Shown here piece by piece: positions 47,785-58,472 of a stretch of 64,000 bases of DNA. Position 1 is the stretch's first letter. The number at the start of each line of letters is the position of its first letter. The DNA lies in NCBI RefSeq assembly GCF_003254155.1, contig NZ_QKZI01000004.1:48856-112855 (forward strand). Direction: 5' to 3'. Below the pieces are notes generated by a model, which made no database searches, was not told the origin of the DNA, and worked only from the letters and a program-made list of their open reading frames with translations. Both the position numbers and the translations under genes were made by a program. Source of the stretch: Psychrobacillus insolitus. GTDB taxonomy: Bacteria; Bacillota; Bacilli; Bacillales_A; Planococcaceae.

Positions 47785-50700
47785 CTATTTCATTGGTGGT
47801 ACTTGTATCATTTTAATCGCTTCTACAAGTTCACCTGCATTGTTTTTAATTTTGCCTCGTACAAAGCATTGCCCTTTGCCTAATGTATGGATTAAATATT
47901 GGTCTCGTTTTTCAAAGCGTAGTTTACTAGAGACAATTTTCAAATCGCTATCTACAGGGCGGAAGAAAACTGAAGTTGGTGCATTTTCTAATGCACTCAG
48001 TTCATCTGCCTTGAAGGTATTAAATGACTGAGTTGCAAACCATGCTGAAATACCGAATTTACGCCCTTCGCGTAAAATTTTATCGGATGGTGAACCACTT
48101 TTAAAGCTTAAGTTTTGTGCTTCATCTAACACAATTGGTAGTGGATGCTGCTCATCGCCACGCTGTGCATAATACCACAAATCCCATAACAATAATTCAG
48201 TCATTAGTTTTTTAATATTGTCTTGGTCAAAACCTGCAAATTGAATTATTGTAATTTGACCAGGCTTTTCGAAATACTGTGACCATGAGAAACTCTCATC
48301 ATAATCAAAAGGGTCAATATCTATAAACTGCTGTAGTTTATTAATAATCGTTGCTAATGTTGCAGTTGTTAAATCTTCCGATTCACGTAATTGAAGCAGC
48401 AATTTCTTTAGATTAAAACTCTGACCATACGTTTCTATTCCGTCACGAATCGCTGCATATATCGCACTTGATTGCTGTGGACCAAACTCAAAAATTCTTT
48501 CAAAAACTTCTTTTACACGACCCGCTACTTGATAAGGCTGCTCTAACCGGAATGTATCGAGCTCAGTCTTAAATTTCCTCTGTCTTAAAGGATTAATTGG
48601 TAATTTTTCATCGTATACTATTCGCTCAACAACTTTATCACCTAATTCAGCTAATAAATTTGCGTCTAATTTATTTCGTGTATAACTAGCTGAATAGTCA
48701 ATGATCAACACTGATTGTCCTTGCTCAGCCATTTGTTTAATCAGTGATTGGATAAAATAAGTTTTCCCTTCGCCTGAACGTCCACCAACTACAATGTGAC
48801 GATTGTTCAAAGCTGAATGACCGAATTCCCAATAAATACTTTTCTGGTCACTTAATGTATCCCCTAATAATGGTCGAATCGCTGAAACATCATTATTTGT
48901 TTTCTGAATTTTTTTTATCGCTAAATCATTTTCCTCTACTACTATTTTCTCAACCTTTGTTTCTACTGGCTGTTGTGGTTTGATAATATCTGGCATTTCA
49001 TCGATTTTATCAGTGTCTTCAGTTGTAGCAGCTGATTCTTTAAATACTTGAGTATCTAGTGAGGATGATTCATTCTGCTTTGGCTCACTATTATCAGTTA
49101 ACAGTATTATTTCATCAGCATATATCTGCAATTCTTCCGGTGGATTATTAAGTTCAATTTGCGCACTTTCAGGCGCATCAATCTTCATAATACTACTAAA
49201 ATCTTCATTCTCAAGATCTTCCATACTTAATCCAATCGCCTTATAAGCTAAATGTTCTGGAATTTCAATAATCGCAATATCACTAATTAATTCACGATGA
49301 ATTTTTGACGATTCTGCCTTAAACGAAACAATAGCACCTATAATTTCCTGATTCACGATAACATCAAATTCATCATTTAATAATTTTTCAATTACCGACT
49401 CTGACAAGTCATAATTCTTTTCAGGGTAAAAGTCATTCAATAACATTTTACGTGCGTTTGCAATAAGTATTTTTGCAAAGAAATTACGTAAAAATTTTGC
49501 TTCAAAGCTTACGGTAGCTGTTAATTCTTTTTCTATTACTTTTGCTAATGATGTAATTTGCTGAATAGCAGTCGAAATAACCGATCCATTATTTTTTCCT
49601 ATCTTAACCTCAACAGGATAGAAAATAAGTTCTACTTTGTCACCTGTTTTCTTAACCCCTAACATCAATAGGTCATCACTCATCTTACCTTTTGATGCAA
49701 GCTTATGTGAAAATGTACCGTCTTTTTTACTTAAACCAATATTCCCCGCTACTCGAACAATTTCTTCCATCGATATTGGTATCCACAATGTATCTGGCTC
49801 ATTTTGCTTTTCGATTAACATATACTTTATAGCGGCTACTACGCTCATTTTTTCTCGGCGATCATGTCCATTCCCTTGGACTGCACGAAGTAACCATTCA
49901 CCATTAAACGTATTAAATGCTTTAATCACCTGAGTAATATTCTCTTTAGGCATTTGAATTTCGACACTAGCTAAAAATTCTTCAATAACTTGATAATACT
50001 GTATCGATTTGTTGGTTACAGTAATTGCATCATAATGTGATGAAGACGATAACTGGTCTGAATAATGCACTATGACTAAATTATCTACTGTTTGTTGGAA
50101 GTATGTTAAATCTACTACTGGATCAATAAATACTAACCAAACACAAGAATCATATAGAGATTTTAAAAATTTTTCATTCTCTGGTGCTATATGCAAGCAC
50201 AACATAACATCCTTTTGATAAATGTTTGTTCCCTTATTTTTCCTATTAGCACTTAGTTCATTAATTTTCGTTGCAAATTTCGTTAATTGTGATCTATTTA
50301 CATTGGACTCACCAATACCAAAACCAACACGATATCCCCCATCATCTGTTCGCTTAGAGATCGGCGTTACGTATAATCCTTCTAAATTTAATGCATTAGG
50401 TGCTTGTCGTACTGTCTGAGTAGAGATAAATTCTTCACTTAACATTTTATAAAATGTCAGATGACTATATTCAAATTCATCTATATTAATTTCCTTCTTA
50501 ACGTAAATCAATTTCTTTTGAATTTCTTGGAACACATCTATCGCCTCAAACTGGGCTATTTTAAATTCAATGTTGAATATCTCATTCAACTTCTCTATAT
50601 TTTCAATAGTATTAAAGCGTTCAAAAGCAGATAATGTTGTATGTCCCTGCGAATATCCTAAAATTTTTATAGTTGGTATCCCTTGTATGGATTTCCGTCT

Positions 50701-53055
50701 TTGTATTTCAGACTTTAACCAATTAACAACTCCACGTAAAATTTCTTCATCATTCTCGATGTTCACTACGTTTACAATAAACTCGGCTTGTTCCGTTAAG
50801 CTAAATAAATACTTATAGTACACAGAAAATTGCTTTAGCTTTTCCTCCACAACCTTGGCTAAATATTCATTCGTTTCACCAATTGATACCTGTTGCTGCA
50901 ATCTAAATTCATGCCACTCTGCGTGAGACGCATTAGCCACGGGCTTATAGATTTCATCCTCTGGACTTACTAGATAAGTTATGGTATACGCTGCATTTAA
51001 CTTCGATAAAATTCGGCGATCCACTTCTTCACCAGCTAATTCATTTACTACGGCTAGTTGGTAAGCAACATTTAACGGAGAAAACGGCGTCATATAAATC
51101 GTAGAGTCTTCCTGTAATGTTCCTAAATATAAAAGGTTTCGTACTTCAGCAGACATATGCTGACCTTGCTGTATGTTATCTATAGCATCAATAAAATTTT
51201 CTACGTAATTATCTGCTAAAATACGCAACTCTTCGTTATAAAACATGAATGATGGTATGTTATTTTGCACTTGAAAGTAGGCTAAAAATGCTTGATAACT
51301 AGTTGCCAATTTTTCAGGCATACTAATTTCTATGGGAGAATGATTCGTCATTTTCTTATGAACAGCTTGCCAACCTTCAGCTACCCATTTTTCTTCTATT
51401 TCATAAAAATGACGAGCTTCTTTTTTCGTAACAAATGGTTTATCACCTAAAATAATACGCTGGTCCAACTCAACAAAATCAACACTCATTTTACGCTGAA
51501 TTTTCCGCTGCCATAGTTGTGCAGCAGTTAGTGTTGGTGCACCTAAAATCTCATCCTCCACTTCGCAAGTAATATTGATATTATCAATATTAACAACAAA
51601 GTTAATTTTCGTTGTCTCTGTTTCCAGCACGTCTGGTGCAAATGTTAACTTCATTCCCGTCTCCGGTATTTTTATTACGGAATCTTTTTCAGTGATCTCA
51701 AATTCAGCAACTGGATTGTCACCAAAAATAACCTGTTCTTCATTAAACTCCAACACCAAGTGGCCATCCTTATTAAGTGAGAAGCTTTGACGGTGTCTAG
51801 ATAAAAGATTGGAGGCTATGGGTAATACTAAAAATCGAAATGTAAAGGAACCCTTCGTTAAATCTTCATGTTTATACTTGGATTGGACGAAAGTAGAGTT
51901 CTTACTATATGGAATATTCACCTCTAAAGCATACCCTGATGAACGTGTATGTTGACGAGATTTCGTATTAATATACATTTCATTTGTATTTGTCGTAAAT
52001 GGTAACCTTACACGTACTGACTGATTTTCTTTTAACGCTGGAACAAAGATAATAAAATCATGTGTGCGCAATTGACTTTCAATTTTCCAAACAGTTTTCA
52101 AAATAGTCGTTTCATCATTTTCAACAACCCAAACCTTTGATTCCTCTGATTTATAGGAAATTGCCTTCATCTTATTAACTTTTTCTTGTGCGGAAATAAG
52201 ATCTCCAAAAGTGATATCTTCTTTATCTTTTACTAGTTTACTTCCAACCTTTTGGTCAAATCTTTCCTTTAAAATTCTTTCTTCGTCTCCAAGCTCTTTT
52301 ATACGTGAAATTTCTTCATACATATTTGTATTTTCACGTAATCTTTCTTGAATTTTTTTATCACGCAAACTAAAATCTTTCGTATTTTCTTCAAATACAT
52401 TACGCTCTTCAATCAGCTTAGCTAAATCTGGATCCGGAAAATAACTAATCATCCGATAATCCTCATTTTGCATTTCTTCTTGATTCACCCATTTCAATAG
52501 GTCTTCAAAATCTAAAAAAGACACATTTTGATATTGTTGAACTTCACCATGCCGTTTTAAATAATGTTTAATCATTTCTTTATCTTGGCTTGGTAAACTA
52601 CTGTTCAATACCATTGTCATTATATTACCAACAACCTGAGAACTATGTAGTGGGAATCCTTCTGCAGTTAGACTTATACTACCTCCACGAATAGAATCTA
52701 ATTTTTTGTTGGAAATCATCACAATTGAGGCATTTTCCCAATCTTCTTTTTGCTCACTCATTTCATTACGTAATGTAACGATGAAATCTACATGTGTATT
52801 ATTTAATGTGGAAGCTATTATAAATTTCGCATTATCATAAGCTAATGCAATGGTTTCGTAAGGCTTTGCTTCTTCTGATGCCTGATACACAAACCTTTCA
52901 GTTTCAGGCAACTCTTTTAATGCTGTCACGATATTTTCCATGTATTCTTCAGAAGGTAATTCTAAATAATACCGACCTATTTCATTTTTTTTAGCTTTTT
53001 GATTAAAAAAGCTTTGAAGTTGTTTCGCTACAATTTTATAAAATGGACTTAACAT
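47785..53055 (-). CDS. dptH: DNA phosphorothioation-dependent restriction protein DptH (DndH), HerA/FtsK-like ATPase
   Basis: About 1756 aa from ATG 53055 (GGGG 9 nt upstream); GTG/ATG choices at 53088 or 53064 would lengthen it slightly. The long N-terminal two thirds is family-specific; the C-terminal third is a HerA/VirB4-like ATPase with Walker A GGRSGEGKTYFIQSLI (about residue 1434 from 53088), SVLIIDYSASY and Walker B PIVLDEAQNL (about 1655), then SKLRFEKRDQYLIHTLGKG. With DptF and DptG it restricts DNA lacking phosphorothioate marks. Last gene of dptFGH, overlapping dptG. Length and order match known Dpt modules. Confidence 0.88.
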   Translation of the reverse strand: MLSPFYKIVAKQLQSFFNQKAKKNEIGRYYLELPSEEYMENIVTALKELPETERFVYQASEEAKPYETIALAYDNAKFIIASTLNNTHVDFIVTLRNEMSEQKEDWENASIVMISNKKLDSIRGGSISLTAEGFPLHSSQVVGNIMTMVLNSSLPSQDKEMIKHYLKRHGEVQQYQNVSFLDFEDLLKWVNQEEMQNEDYRMISYFPDPDLAKLIEERNVFEENTKDFSLRDKKIQERLRENTNMYEEISRIKELGDEERILKERFDQKVGSKLVKDKEDITFGDLISAQEKVNKMKAISYKSEESKVWVVENDETTILKTVWKIESQLRTHDFIIFVPALKENQSVRVRLPFTTNTNEMYINTKSRQHTRSSGYALEVNIPYSKNSTFVQSKYKHEDLTKGSFTFRFLVLPIASNLLSRHRQSFSLNKDGHLVLEFNEEQVIFGDNPVAEFEITEKDSVIKIPETGMKLTFAPDVLETETTKINFVVNIDNINITCEVEDEILGAPTLTAAQLWQRKIQRKMSVDFVELDQRIILGDKPFVTKKEARHFYEIEEKWVAEGWQAVHKKMTNHSPIEISMPEKLATSYQAFLAYFQVQNNIPSFMFYNEELRILADNYVENFIDAIDNIQQGQHMSAEVRNLLYLGTLQEDSTIYMTPFSPLNVAYQLAVVNELAGEEVDRRILSKLNAAYTITYLVSPEDEIYKPVANASHAEWHEFRLQQQVSIGETNEYLAKVVEEKLKQFSVYYKYLFSLTEQAEFIVNVVNIENDEEILRGVVNWLKSEIQRRKSIQGIPTIKILGYSQGHTTLSAFERFNTIENIEKLNEIFNIEFKIAQFEAIDVFQEIQKKLIYVKKEINIDEFEYSHLTFYKMLSEEFISTQTVRQAPNALNLEGLYVTPISKRTDDGGYRVGFGIGESNVNRSQLTKFATKINELSANRKNKGTNIYQKDVMLCLHIAPENEKFLKSLYDSCVWLVFIDPVVDLTYFQQTVDNLVIVHYSDQLSSSSHYDAITVTNKSIQYYQVIEEFLASVEIQMPKENITQVIKAFNTFNGEWLLRAVQGNGHDRREKMSVVAAIKYMLIEKQNEPDTLWIPISMEEIVRVAGNIGLSKKDGTFSHKLASKGKMSDDLLMLGVKKTGDKVELIFYPVEVKIGKNNGSVISTAIQQITSLAKVIEKELTATVSFEAKFLRNFFAKILIANARKMLLNDFYPEKNYDLSESVIEKLLNDEFDVIVNQEIIGAIVSFKAESSKIHRELISDIAIIEIPEHLAYKAIGLSMEDLENEDFSSIMKIDAPESAQIELNNPPEELQIYADEIILLTDNSEPKQNESSSLDTQVFKESAATTEDTDKIDEMPDIIKPQQPVETKVEKIVVEENDLAIKKIQKTNNDVSAIRPLLGDTLSDQKSIYWEFGHSALNNRHIVVGGRSGEGKTYFIQSLIKQMAEQGQSVLIIDYSASYTRNKLDANLLAELGDKVVERIVYDEKLPINPLRQRKFKTELDTFRLEQPYQVAGRVKEVFERIFEFGPQQSSAIYAAIRDGIETYGQSFNLKKLLLQLRESEDLTTATLATIINKLQQFIDIDPFDYDESFSWSQYFEKPGQITIIQFAGFDQDNIKKLMTELLLWDLWYYAQRGDEQHPLPIVLDEAQNLSFKSGSPSDKILREGRKFGISAWFATQSFNTFKADELSALENAPTSVFFRPVDSDLKIVSSKLRFEKRDQYLIHTLGKGQCFVRGKIKNNAGELVEAIKMIQVPPMK

Positions 53056-54418
53056 ACTGTGCATCCCCACTATCACTTTTCTTATCAATATAATTGAGCT
53101 TATCTAGCATTGCTACTACGGTCATTTTCGAATTATCATCAAATGCAATACCCCGTAGTTCCAATTGCCTCCATAATTCATTTAATTCAATTCTTAAATT
53201 ATCTCCAACAGAAACTGCAACAAAAAGTAATAACTGTTTTAAATTCAGTGATAAAATCGTTCCTAATTGACCACCGTTCTTTCTATAAAACCTTTTCATA
53301 AAAACTGTATATCCTTGAGGAAAACGAGAAAAGTGCTCTTTTGATAATCCTTTACAAATCATTTCATACATATATTTATAGGCTGCATCTAAGTCTTGAC
53401 CTTCATATTGGACTTGTGGTTCTAAATTTTTATATGAACAATATACTGTGTTCACCCACTTATAGAGTGACTCAATATAACATCTTTTAGCATCCTCACC
53501 AGCTTGTTCCAATACCGCTTTATAGTCGTGATAATACAAGTTTTCATCATCGGTGAACGTATTAAGCGCTAAAATGTTCAACAGGTGTTCATGAGCATAA
53601 AAACTTTCTACTTGTTCTTCTAGTCGTTTATAGCCCTCTTTATAACTTATACGCCAAGTAGAAGCTTGTTCATTGTTCATCATAAAAGGCAATGATTGAA
53701 GATTATTACTTTCAAAACGACTAAACTTGTTGGTTTGTAAAATAATTTGCGTTAACGCGATAAATGTATAATGACTAAAAAACTCATCTATATTTCCAAT
53801 AAAAAACCCTGGATTTTTAGCTAATGCTCTTAAATCCTCTTTAAAAAGCTTTTGATATGAGGTAAACAAAACTCTATATTTTTGTTTTAATTTCAATGAG
53901 CTCTTTTCTACGTGTCCACTTAAAATTTCTTGCATTAAGCCTTTCGATTGAAGCTGATTGATGATTTGTTCAATTTCTTCATGTTGATCACGTATATAAA
54001 TATCATAGAAAAACTCAATAATTTGCGTTTGGCCTTTAACTTCTGCTTTTGAACTCGGCTGTTCTATATACTTTATATTTTGAATTGTATTCACATGATC
54101 TCGATCTACTTCTCCTAGCTCAGCCTGTAAAAATTCTTTAAAAACCTCTTTCGTTTCATCTGTGTCAAACTCTCCAGCCTCTAAAATTTCTTCATAGAAG
54201 CTCGATTGCTGGGAAAAAACCAATGCTTCTCCACCAATTAGACGAAGCAATGCGGCTGTTACTGTGGAAAAACCTTCTTTATACTCAGCACGATCACCCG
54301 TTGTTCTTGAAGGTAAGGGTAAAACCCGTACATACTTTCTTCGTTCAAATGAATACTTATCATTTTTATCCGTCACAAAATCTTTAATACGTTCAAAATC
54401 TAATGTATACTCCATCAC
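53036..54418 (-). CDS. dptG: DNA phosphorothioation-dependent restriction protein DptG (DndG)
   Basis: 460 aa, GTG start at 54418 or ATG 54415, overlapping the dptF stop; GGAGAAGATAAA upstream. Start MEYTLDFERIKDF, followed by VRVLPLPSRTTGDRAEYKEGF, the characteristic early block. Mostly helical, no catalytic motif known for the family. Identified by length, that block, and position between unmistakable dptF and dptH genes. Confidence 0.85.
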   Translation of the reverse strand: MMEYTLDFERIKDFVTDKNDKYSFERRKYVRVLPLPSRTTGDRAEYKEGFSTVTAALLRLIGGEALVFSQQSSFYEEILEAGEFDTDETKEVFKEFLQAELGEVDRDHVNTIQNIKYIEQPSSKAEVKGQTQIIEFFYDIYIRDQHEEIEQIINQLQSKGLMQEILSGHVEKSSLKLKQKYRVLFTSYQKLFKEDLRALAKNPGFFIGNIDEFFSHYTFIALTQIILQTNKFSRFESNNLQSLPFMMNNEQASTWRISYKEGYKRLEEQVESFYAHEHLLNILALNTFTDDENLYYHDYKAVLEQAGEDAKRCYIESLYKWVNTVYCSYKNLEPQVQYEGQDLDAAYKYMYEMICKGLSKEHFSRFPQGYTVFMKRFYRKNGGQLGTILSLNLKQLLLFVAVSVGDNLRIELNELWRQLELRGIAFDDNSKMTVVAMLDKLNYIDKKSDSGDAQYVKSIL

Positions 54419-56112
54419 TTTATCTTCTCCACTTTAAATTTCTTGCCGTTAAAGCTGAAACCTGGTCTCGATACAATATATTGCTTTTGGTCCAGAGTTC
54501 TAACAATTAACAATTCTTCGCTCTCTTCTTCCGATTTTCCTATTAATTGCTTATAAAAATCCTCGAATTGAATTGCACTATTCAGTTCAGCTGTGTTCGG
54601 TCGATAACCGCCTTGCACTTTCTTTAATAACTCAAATAAATGAAAATCAAGCTCAAATAACATATTTCCATAACCTACTGTCAAGAAATTTTTGAACTGT
54701 TTAACTTCCGTTGCATCTTTTGATTGCGCAAAATCTGCACCCACATTTTCTTTGAGCTTTAAGTGTAATGCCATGCGATAGGCTCTCGTAACATCATTTG
54801 TTACAAAGTAATAATCTTTTTTCGGAGACCCCTTCCATTTGAGAAACGCTGATCTTAAAATCCTAAATAACTGCGATAAATCGTTGGCACTCCCTTTGTA
54901 ATAGCTATGCAAGTATCGTATAAATTCATGATAGTTAGGATAAATAGTTGACTCAATTAAATCTTTCGCACGGACTATAAATTTTGATAGCGATAAAATA
55001 TCATTTTGAGCTATTTTATTTTTAATGAAAGGTTGATATATTTCTGCCAGATAATTATTATTCTCTCTCTCCTGCAATTGCTGGGAAATATAATTCCACT
55101 TGTCCGTTATAATATGCAACTTTGTAATACTATCGTCTGTTGCTTGGTTGCGAATATTTAAAGGATCGATTTTATGAATATGCTCGAGTAAATTTGAGCG
55201 TTCTGGATGATTAAATAATAAATTAGGTAAAGCATGCTCGAGGTCAAAACCGGTCTTTGTATTATCCATTTCTTGAATAGATGGCACAACTATCGTAAAA
55301 ATAAAGTGATAAAAAGCACGCGTAGATAATAGCACTTTATCCAGCAACATAATATGATATAGCTTTTCAAGCACATGTTTTTGAACACTTGAATTTTGCA
55401 GTAGTTGATAATTAAAGTGCGCCATAGTAGTGTAACCCGCTTCCATATCCTGCTTCCAGGCTTGATAAATCGGGTTCTCTGGATGATTGGCAATGATTTT
55501 CCTTAAAATTTCTTCAAGAAATGGGGAATATGCCCCTTGCTCACCTAGATGAAAAATCATATCACTAGCAAAGTTATATAACTGAAATTGCTCATGCTCT
55601 ACTGTTTTCTTTGAATTGATGTCAAAGACACCACTTTCTTCTATAAATGCTCTTAATGCATTAAATTGCTGCTTTTCTTGTTGTTTATGATAAAAATTGT
55701 GCAATACACCAATATTGATAGCTACAATTGTATGTTTTTCGGGTATTTGGTTATCATTAAATTCTTGTAAAACCTTTTCTAAGGTATTAATAGAGGATTC
55801 TTCTGGATTGTGTGACTCTGTAGCATCGTTATGCACGTTAATCTGGTGAAAATAATTCGGATATTTCGATTTTAAGAATGATAGAAGATGACTTTTCCCA
55901 TCTCCAACCGATCCAGCTAATAATATTAATTGCTTTTTTGGTTGATGCTCTAATTCCTCGATTGCCTCTATTATCTTCTTTTCTATCGGACGTTCGGTAT
56001 GCATATAGTTTGGAAAAGCATCAAAAGAATTTGCATGCACTACCGTTTCCTTTGATGAGCTTTGTAACATATTTATTTGTTTTAAAAATAGGGGTTCTTT
56101 ATATTGAGTCAT
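54415..56112 (-). CDS. dptF: DNA phosphorothioation-dependent restriction protein DptF (DndF), P-loop ATPase
   Basis: 565 aa. Walker A LLAGSVGDGKSHLLSFLKSK lies near residue 70, preceded by SKETVVHANSFDAF and followed by INVHNDATESHNPEES, the family-diagnostic HNDATES stretch, then TIVAINIGVLHNFYH. It is the first gene of the restriction module (AAGGTGATGAC before the ATG) and acts with DptG and DptH. The dndB-E sulfur-modification genes that normally accompany it are absent from the window on both sides. Confidence 0.9.
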   Translation of the reverse strand: MTQYKEPLFLKQINMLQSSSKETVVHANSFDAFPNYMHTERPIEKKIIEAIEELEHQPKKQLILLAGSVGDGKSHLLSFLKSKYPNYFHQINVHNDATESHNPEESSINTLEKVLQEFNDNQIPEKHTIVAINIGVLHNFYHKQQEKQQFNALRAFIEESGVFDINSKKTVEHEQFQLYNFASDMIFHLGEQGAYSPFLEEILRKIIANHPENPIYQAWKQDMEAGYTTMAHFNYQLLQNSSVQKHVLEKLYHIMLLDKVLLSTRAFYHFIFTIVVPSIQEMDNTKTGFDLEHALPNLLFNHPERSNLLEHIHKIDPLNIRNQATDDSITKLHIITDKWNYISQQLQERENNNYLAEIYQPFIKNKIAQNDILSLSKFIVRAKDLIESTIYPNYHEFIRYLHSYYKGSANDLSQLFRILRSAFLKWKGSPKKDYYFVTNDVTRAYRMALHLKLKENVGADFAQSKDATEVKQFKNFLTVGYGNMLFELDFHLFELLKKVQGGYRPNTAELNSAIQFEDFYKQLIGKSEEESEELLIVRTLDQKQYIVSRPGFSFNGKKFKVEKIK

Positions 56113-56371
56113 TCGTCATCACCTTAACTTATTTAGTTGGAAAATATTAACCTGCAAAAACTCGGAAGTGACTGATAAACTAGCGAATTGATCCCTTAAA
56201 ATTAATTCCTTTAGTATAAACTTTAACCCTCCATATTATATTACTTTACTATAATTGTAGCATAACTGTAATTTGTAAATTTGTGGAATTATTTCCATTT
56301 TTTTGACCATCAGTTAATGCTACTAATTTCTTTCTACTAAAAAGGACAAAAGAATAAAATCTTGTATTTTT
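56113..56371. promoter_or_regulatory. Leader/promoter region of dptFGH
   Basis: 260 bp of AT-rich DNA upstream of dptF. Must contain its promoter; no certain -35/-10 pair chosen and no operator palindrome seen. Confidence 0.35.
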
Positions 56372-56453
56372 GTTCCCTGCGTCAGAAATAAACATGAAAG
56401 TTCAAACATTCACGATTGTTTGAATTAACGTGAATGTTTCTAACACAGGGAAA
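56372..56453. repeat. Dispersed palindromic repeat, subtype A
   Basis: GTTCCCTGCGTCAGAAATAA to GAATGTTTCTAACACAGGGAA. Lies between dptF and the GIY-YIG helicase gene. Confidence 0.8.
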
Positions 56454-56456
56454 CTT

Positions 56457-58067
56457 TTAAAGACCCACCAATCTAGCTCTTAATTTAGGATCACTCGCAT
56501 AAATATATAGTCCGTGAACCCCTCTTTTCATCAGTACATTAATAGAATTCAATATTATTTTTTCCTTTACGAATTCACTATCTAGAAACCCATCTTTCCC
56601 CCTATAAGCTTCCGTGTCCTTATAGTTACTTGTCAAAATCTTCACAGTATCTGTTTCCTCATCGTAGGACACAGATGGGCCTAAAATGACACCAACATAA
56701 TTTAAATCAAACCCTTGGATTGTGTATATAGACCCCGCTTCATGGACAGTTCCTGCTTTCTCTGCCCAAGTAACATTTCCTTCCGTAGTATTCCACGGTA
56801 TTTTAAGTTCATCTTCTTCTATATAGTAAGTTCCGCCATCTTTTTTATGTACATAGTCAAAAGTAGAGACAATTCTTGCTAATCCGGATTCTTCATTCTT
56901 TTCTTGAATCAGATCATACATCGCTGCAGCAGAATCAAAAATTCTAAAATCGTACTGATTTTTCTTAGGTTTCGCTTCAATCTTTTTATCTACGAAATGA
57001 TCAATCCAACGAATCATTTCATCACTTGCTTGCATTCTGAATTGTTCACTTAAAATATAAGGTTTTTCTGTATTGCAATCACCTAAAATTTGCATTAACT
57101 TATCATCATTCCAAAAGCTTTTCATCTTCAATACTTGCTTCTCATCGTAAACTATTATGACGACCTTACTATGCTTTATAATTTCCTGTAATTGATTCTC
57201 TTCCACGAAATTATTAAAGCTATCTGGCTTCGTTAGTAACAAATGAGCTTCATCCACAAGTACAATGTCAGCTTTCTTATTCAATTTCTTCCGTTTATTA
57301 ATAAACGGAGTGGGTTTATCGAAATTATTTTTGCTAAGTGCTTTCACGTTTCCTGCTATATTTTTATAAGTTTTGAGCATCTCAGAATGATTTACTAATA
57401 AATAGTTCTCTTTCTTATACAGAATGGAGGATTTTTCCTTCGTTAACTCTTGAATGCGGTTGAAGACGGAGCTTAATACCACACTTTTCCCTACACCCGC
57501 TTCTCCTTTAATTAAAAACACATATGATTTTTCATCATTAATACGCTCTTCACAAACATCAATAATTTTCTCTTTCAGCTCAAGCTGTTCCACTGATAAT
57601 TCTTTAAATGGAGATACTTTAAAAATATCCTTGTTTTCAATAGCACTTCTAGAATGAGTAACTACATTTTTCTTCAATAATTCATTCCAGATATCATTAA
57701 ACACTTCTTCATTATAAAAGTGTTTATCATGATAATTATGCATGACACTTTGGGAAGTCTGGCTTTTGTTTTGCAACTTGTATCGTTCATCTGCTAAAAA
57801 ATAATTGATTAGCTTTGTTTCAATATTGTACGTTGCTGAACGGTTAAACTTTTCATGAATAATTAATGTCATCTGATCTAATGATTTCCGTTCAGGATTA
57901 TTCAAATGATCTCTCATGCGATTTCTAACAGCTACCGTCTCACCTATATAGACCGTTGTATTATTATTTAAAAAGTAAACAATCGGGTAATCCGTATATT
58001 GTTTGTTATGCAAAGTATCTAACGACAACTTATTAAACGGCATTGTTTTTATGCTTACATTACTCAT
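56457..58067 (-). CDS. GIY-YIG nuclease fused to DUF2075-type (SF1) helicase
   Basis: 536 aa from ATG 58067 (GAGAGGTGA upstream, 7-nt spacing). Residues about 20-50 form a GIY-YIG domain: YPIVYFLNNN and TVYIGET with the catalytic Arg in VRNRMRDHL. Then an SF1 P-loop part: LIKGEAGVGKSVV (about 190), VLVDEAHLLL, LSEQFRMQASDEMIRWID, and YTIQGFDLNYVGVILGP (DUF2075 signature). The combination is a probable nuclease-helicase of a defence or repair system. Same strand as dptFGH but separated by a palindromic repeat, so probably its own unit. Confidence 0.85.
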   Translation of the reverse strand: MSNVSIKTMPFNKLSLDTLHNKQYTDYPIVYFLNNNTTVYIGETVAVRNRMRDHLNNPERKSLDQMTLIIHEKFNRSATYNIETKLINYFLADERYKLQNKSQTSQSVMHNYHDKHFYNEEVFNDIWNELLKKNVVTHSRSAIENKDIFKVSPFKELSVEQLELKEKIIDVCEERINDEKSYVFLIKGEAGVGKSVVLSSVFNRIQELTKEKSSILYKKENYLLVNHSEMLKTYKNIAGNVKALSKNNFDKPTPFINKRKKLNKKADIVLVDEAHLLLTKPDSFNNFVEENQLQEIIKHSKVVIIVYDEKQVLKMKSFWNDDKLMQILGDCNTEKPYILSEQFRMQASDEMIRWIDHFVDKKIEAKPKKNQYDFRIFDSAAAMYDLIQEKNEESGLARIVSTFDYVHKKDGGTYYIEEDELKIPWNTTEGNVTWAEKAGTVHEAGSIYTIQGFDLNYVGVILGPSVSYDEETDTVKILTSNYKDTEAYRGKDGFLDSEFVKEKIILNSINVLMKRGVHGLYIYASDPKLRARLVGL

Positions 58068-58361
58068 ATTCAATTCACCTCTCAACTAAGGAATTATTTT
58101 TAGAATTTCTTGAGAATCAGATACTTGATATAACCTCAAAATAAATCAAACCTTCAGAAATAAATACTAGTAGCTATATTTTACCATTCATTTAACAATT
58201 GTTTAGTCTTATTATGTCGATTAATGTATAGCTCAGTAAATATTTCTGAATAAATAATCCCATACCCTGTCTTTTTAAAATGATGAAAGGTAGTTATGGT
58301 CCACCTAGAATTAATATGCCTAAAAAAAATCACCAATATTAAAACCGCGAAAACCAAAAAT

Positions 58362-58461
58362 GAGCAAAATAGACATACGACATAATTAAAAATAAGCGCA
58401 AATACAGGAGAAAAGCCCCTTTTTGCACTTATTTACCGATAAGTCGTATAGTCATTTTGCT
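58362..58461. repeat. Long imperfect inverted repeat, about 40-bp arms
   Basis: Left arm GAGCAAAATAGACATACGAC... (58362-58402), right arm ending CGTATAGTCATTTTGCTT (58421-58461). Not of the 18-bp-end family; MITE-like or a remnant. Confidence 0.65.
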
Positions 58462-58472
58462 TGATTTTAAAA

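Noticed and set aside
47785..53055. BREX or DISARM component
   Set aside because: Neighbours dptF (HNDATES stretch, P-loop) and dptG, gene order and the 1.76-kaa HerA-type C-terminus fit DptH; no methylase, PglZ or BrxC-type gene is near.
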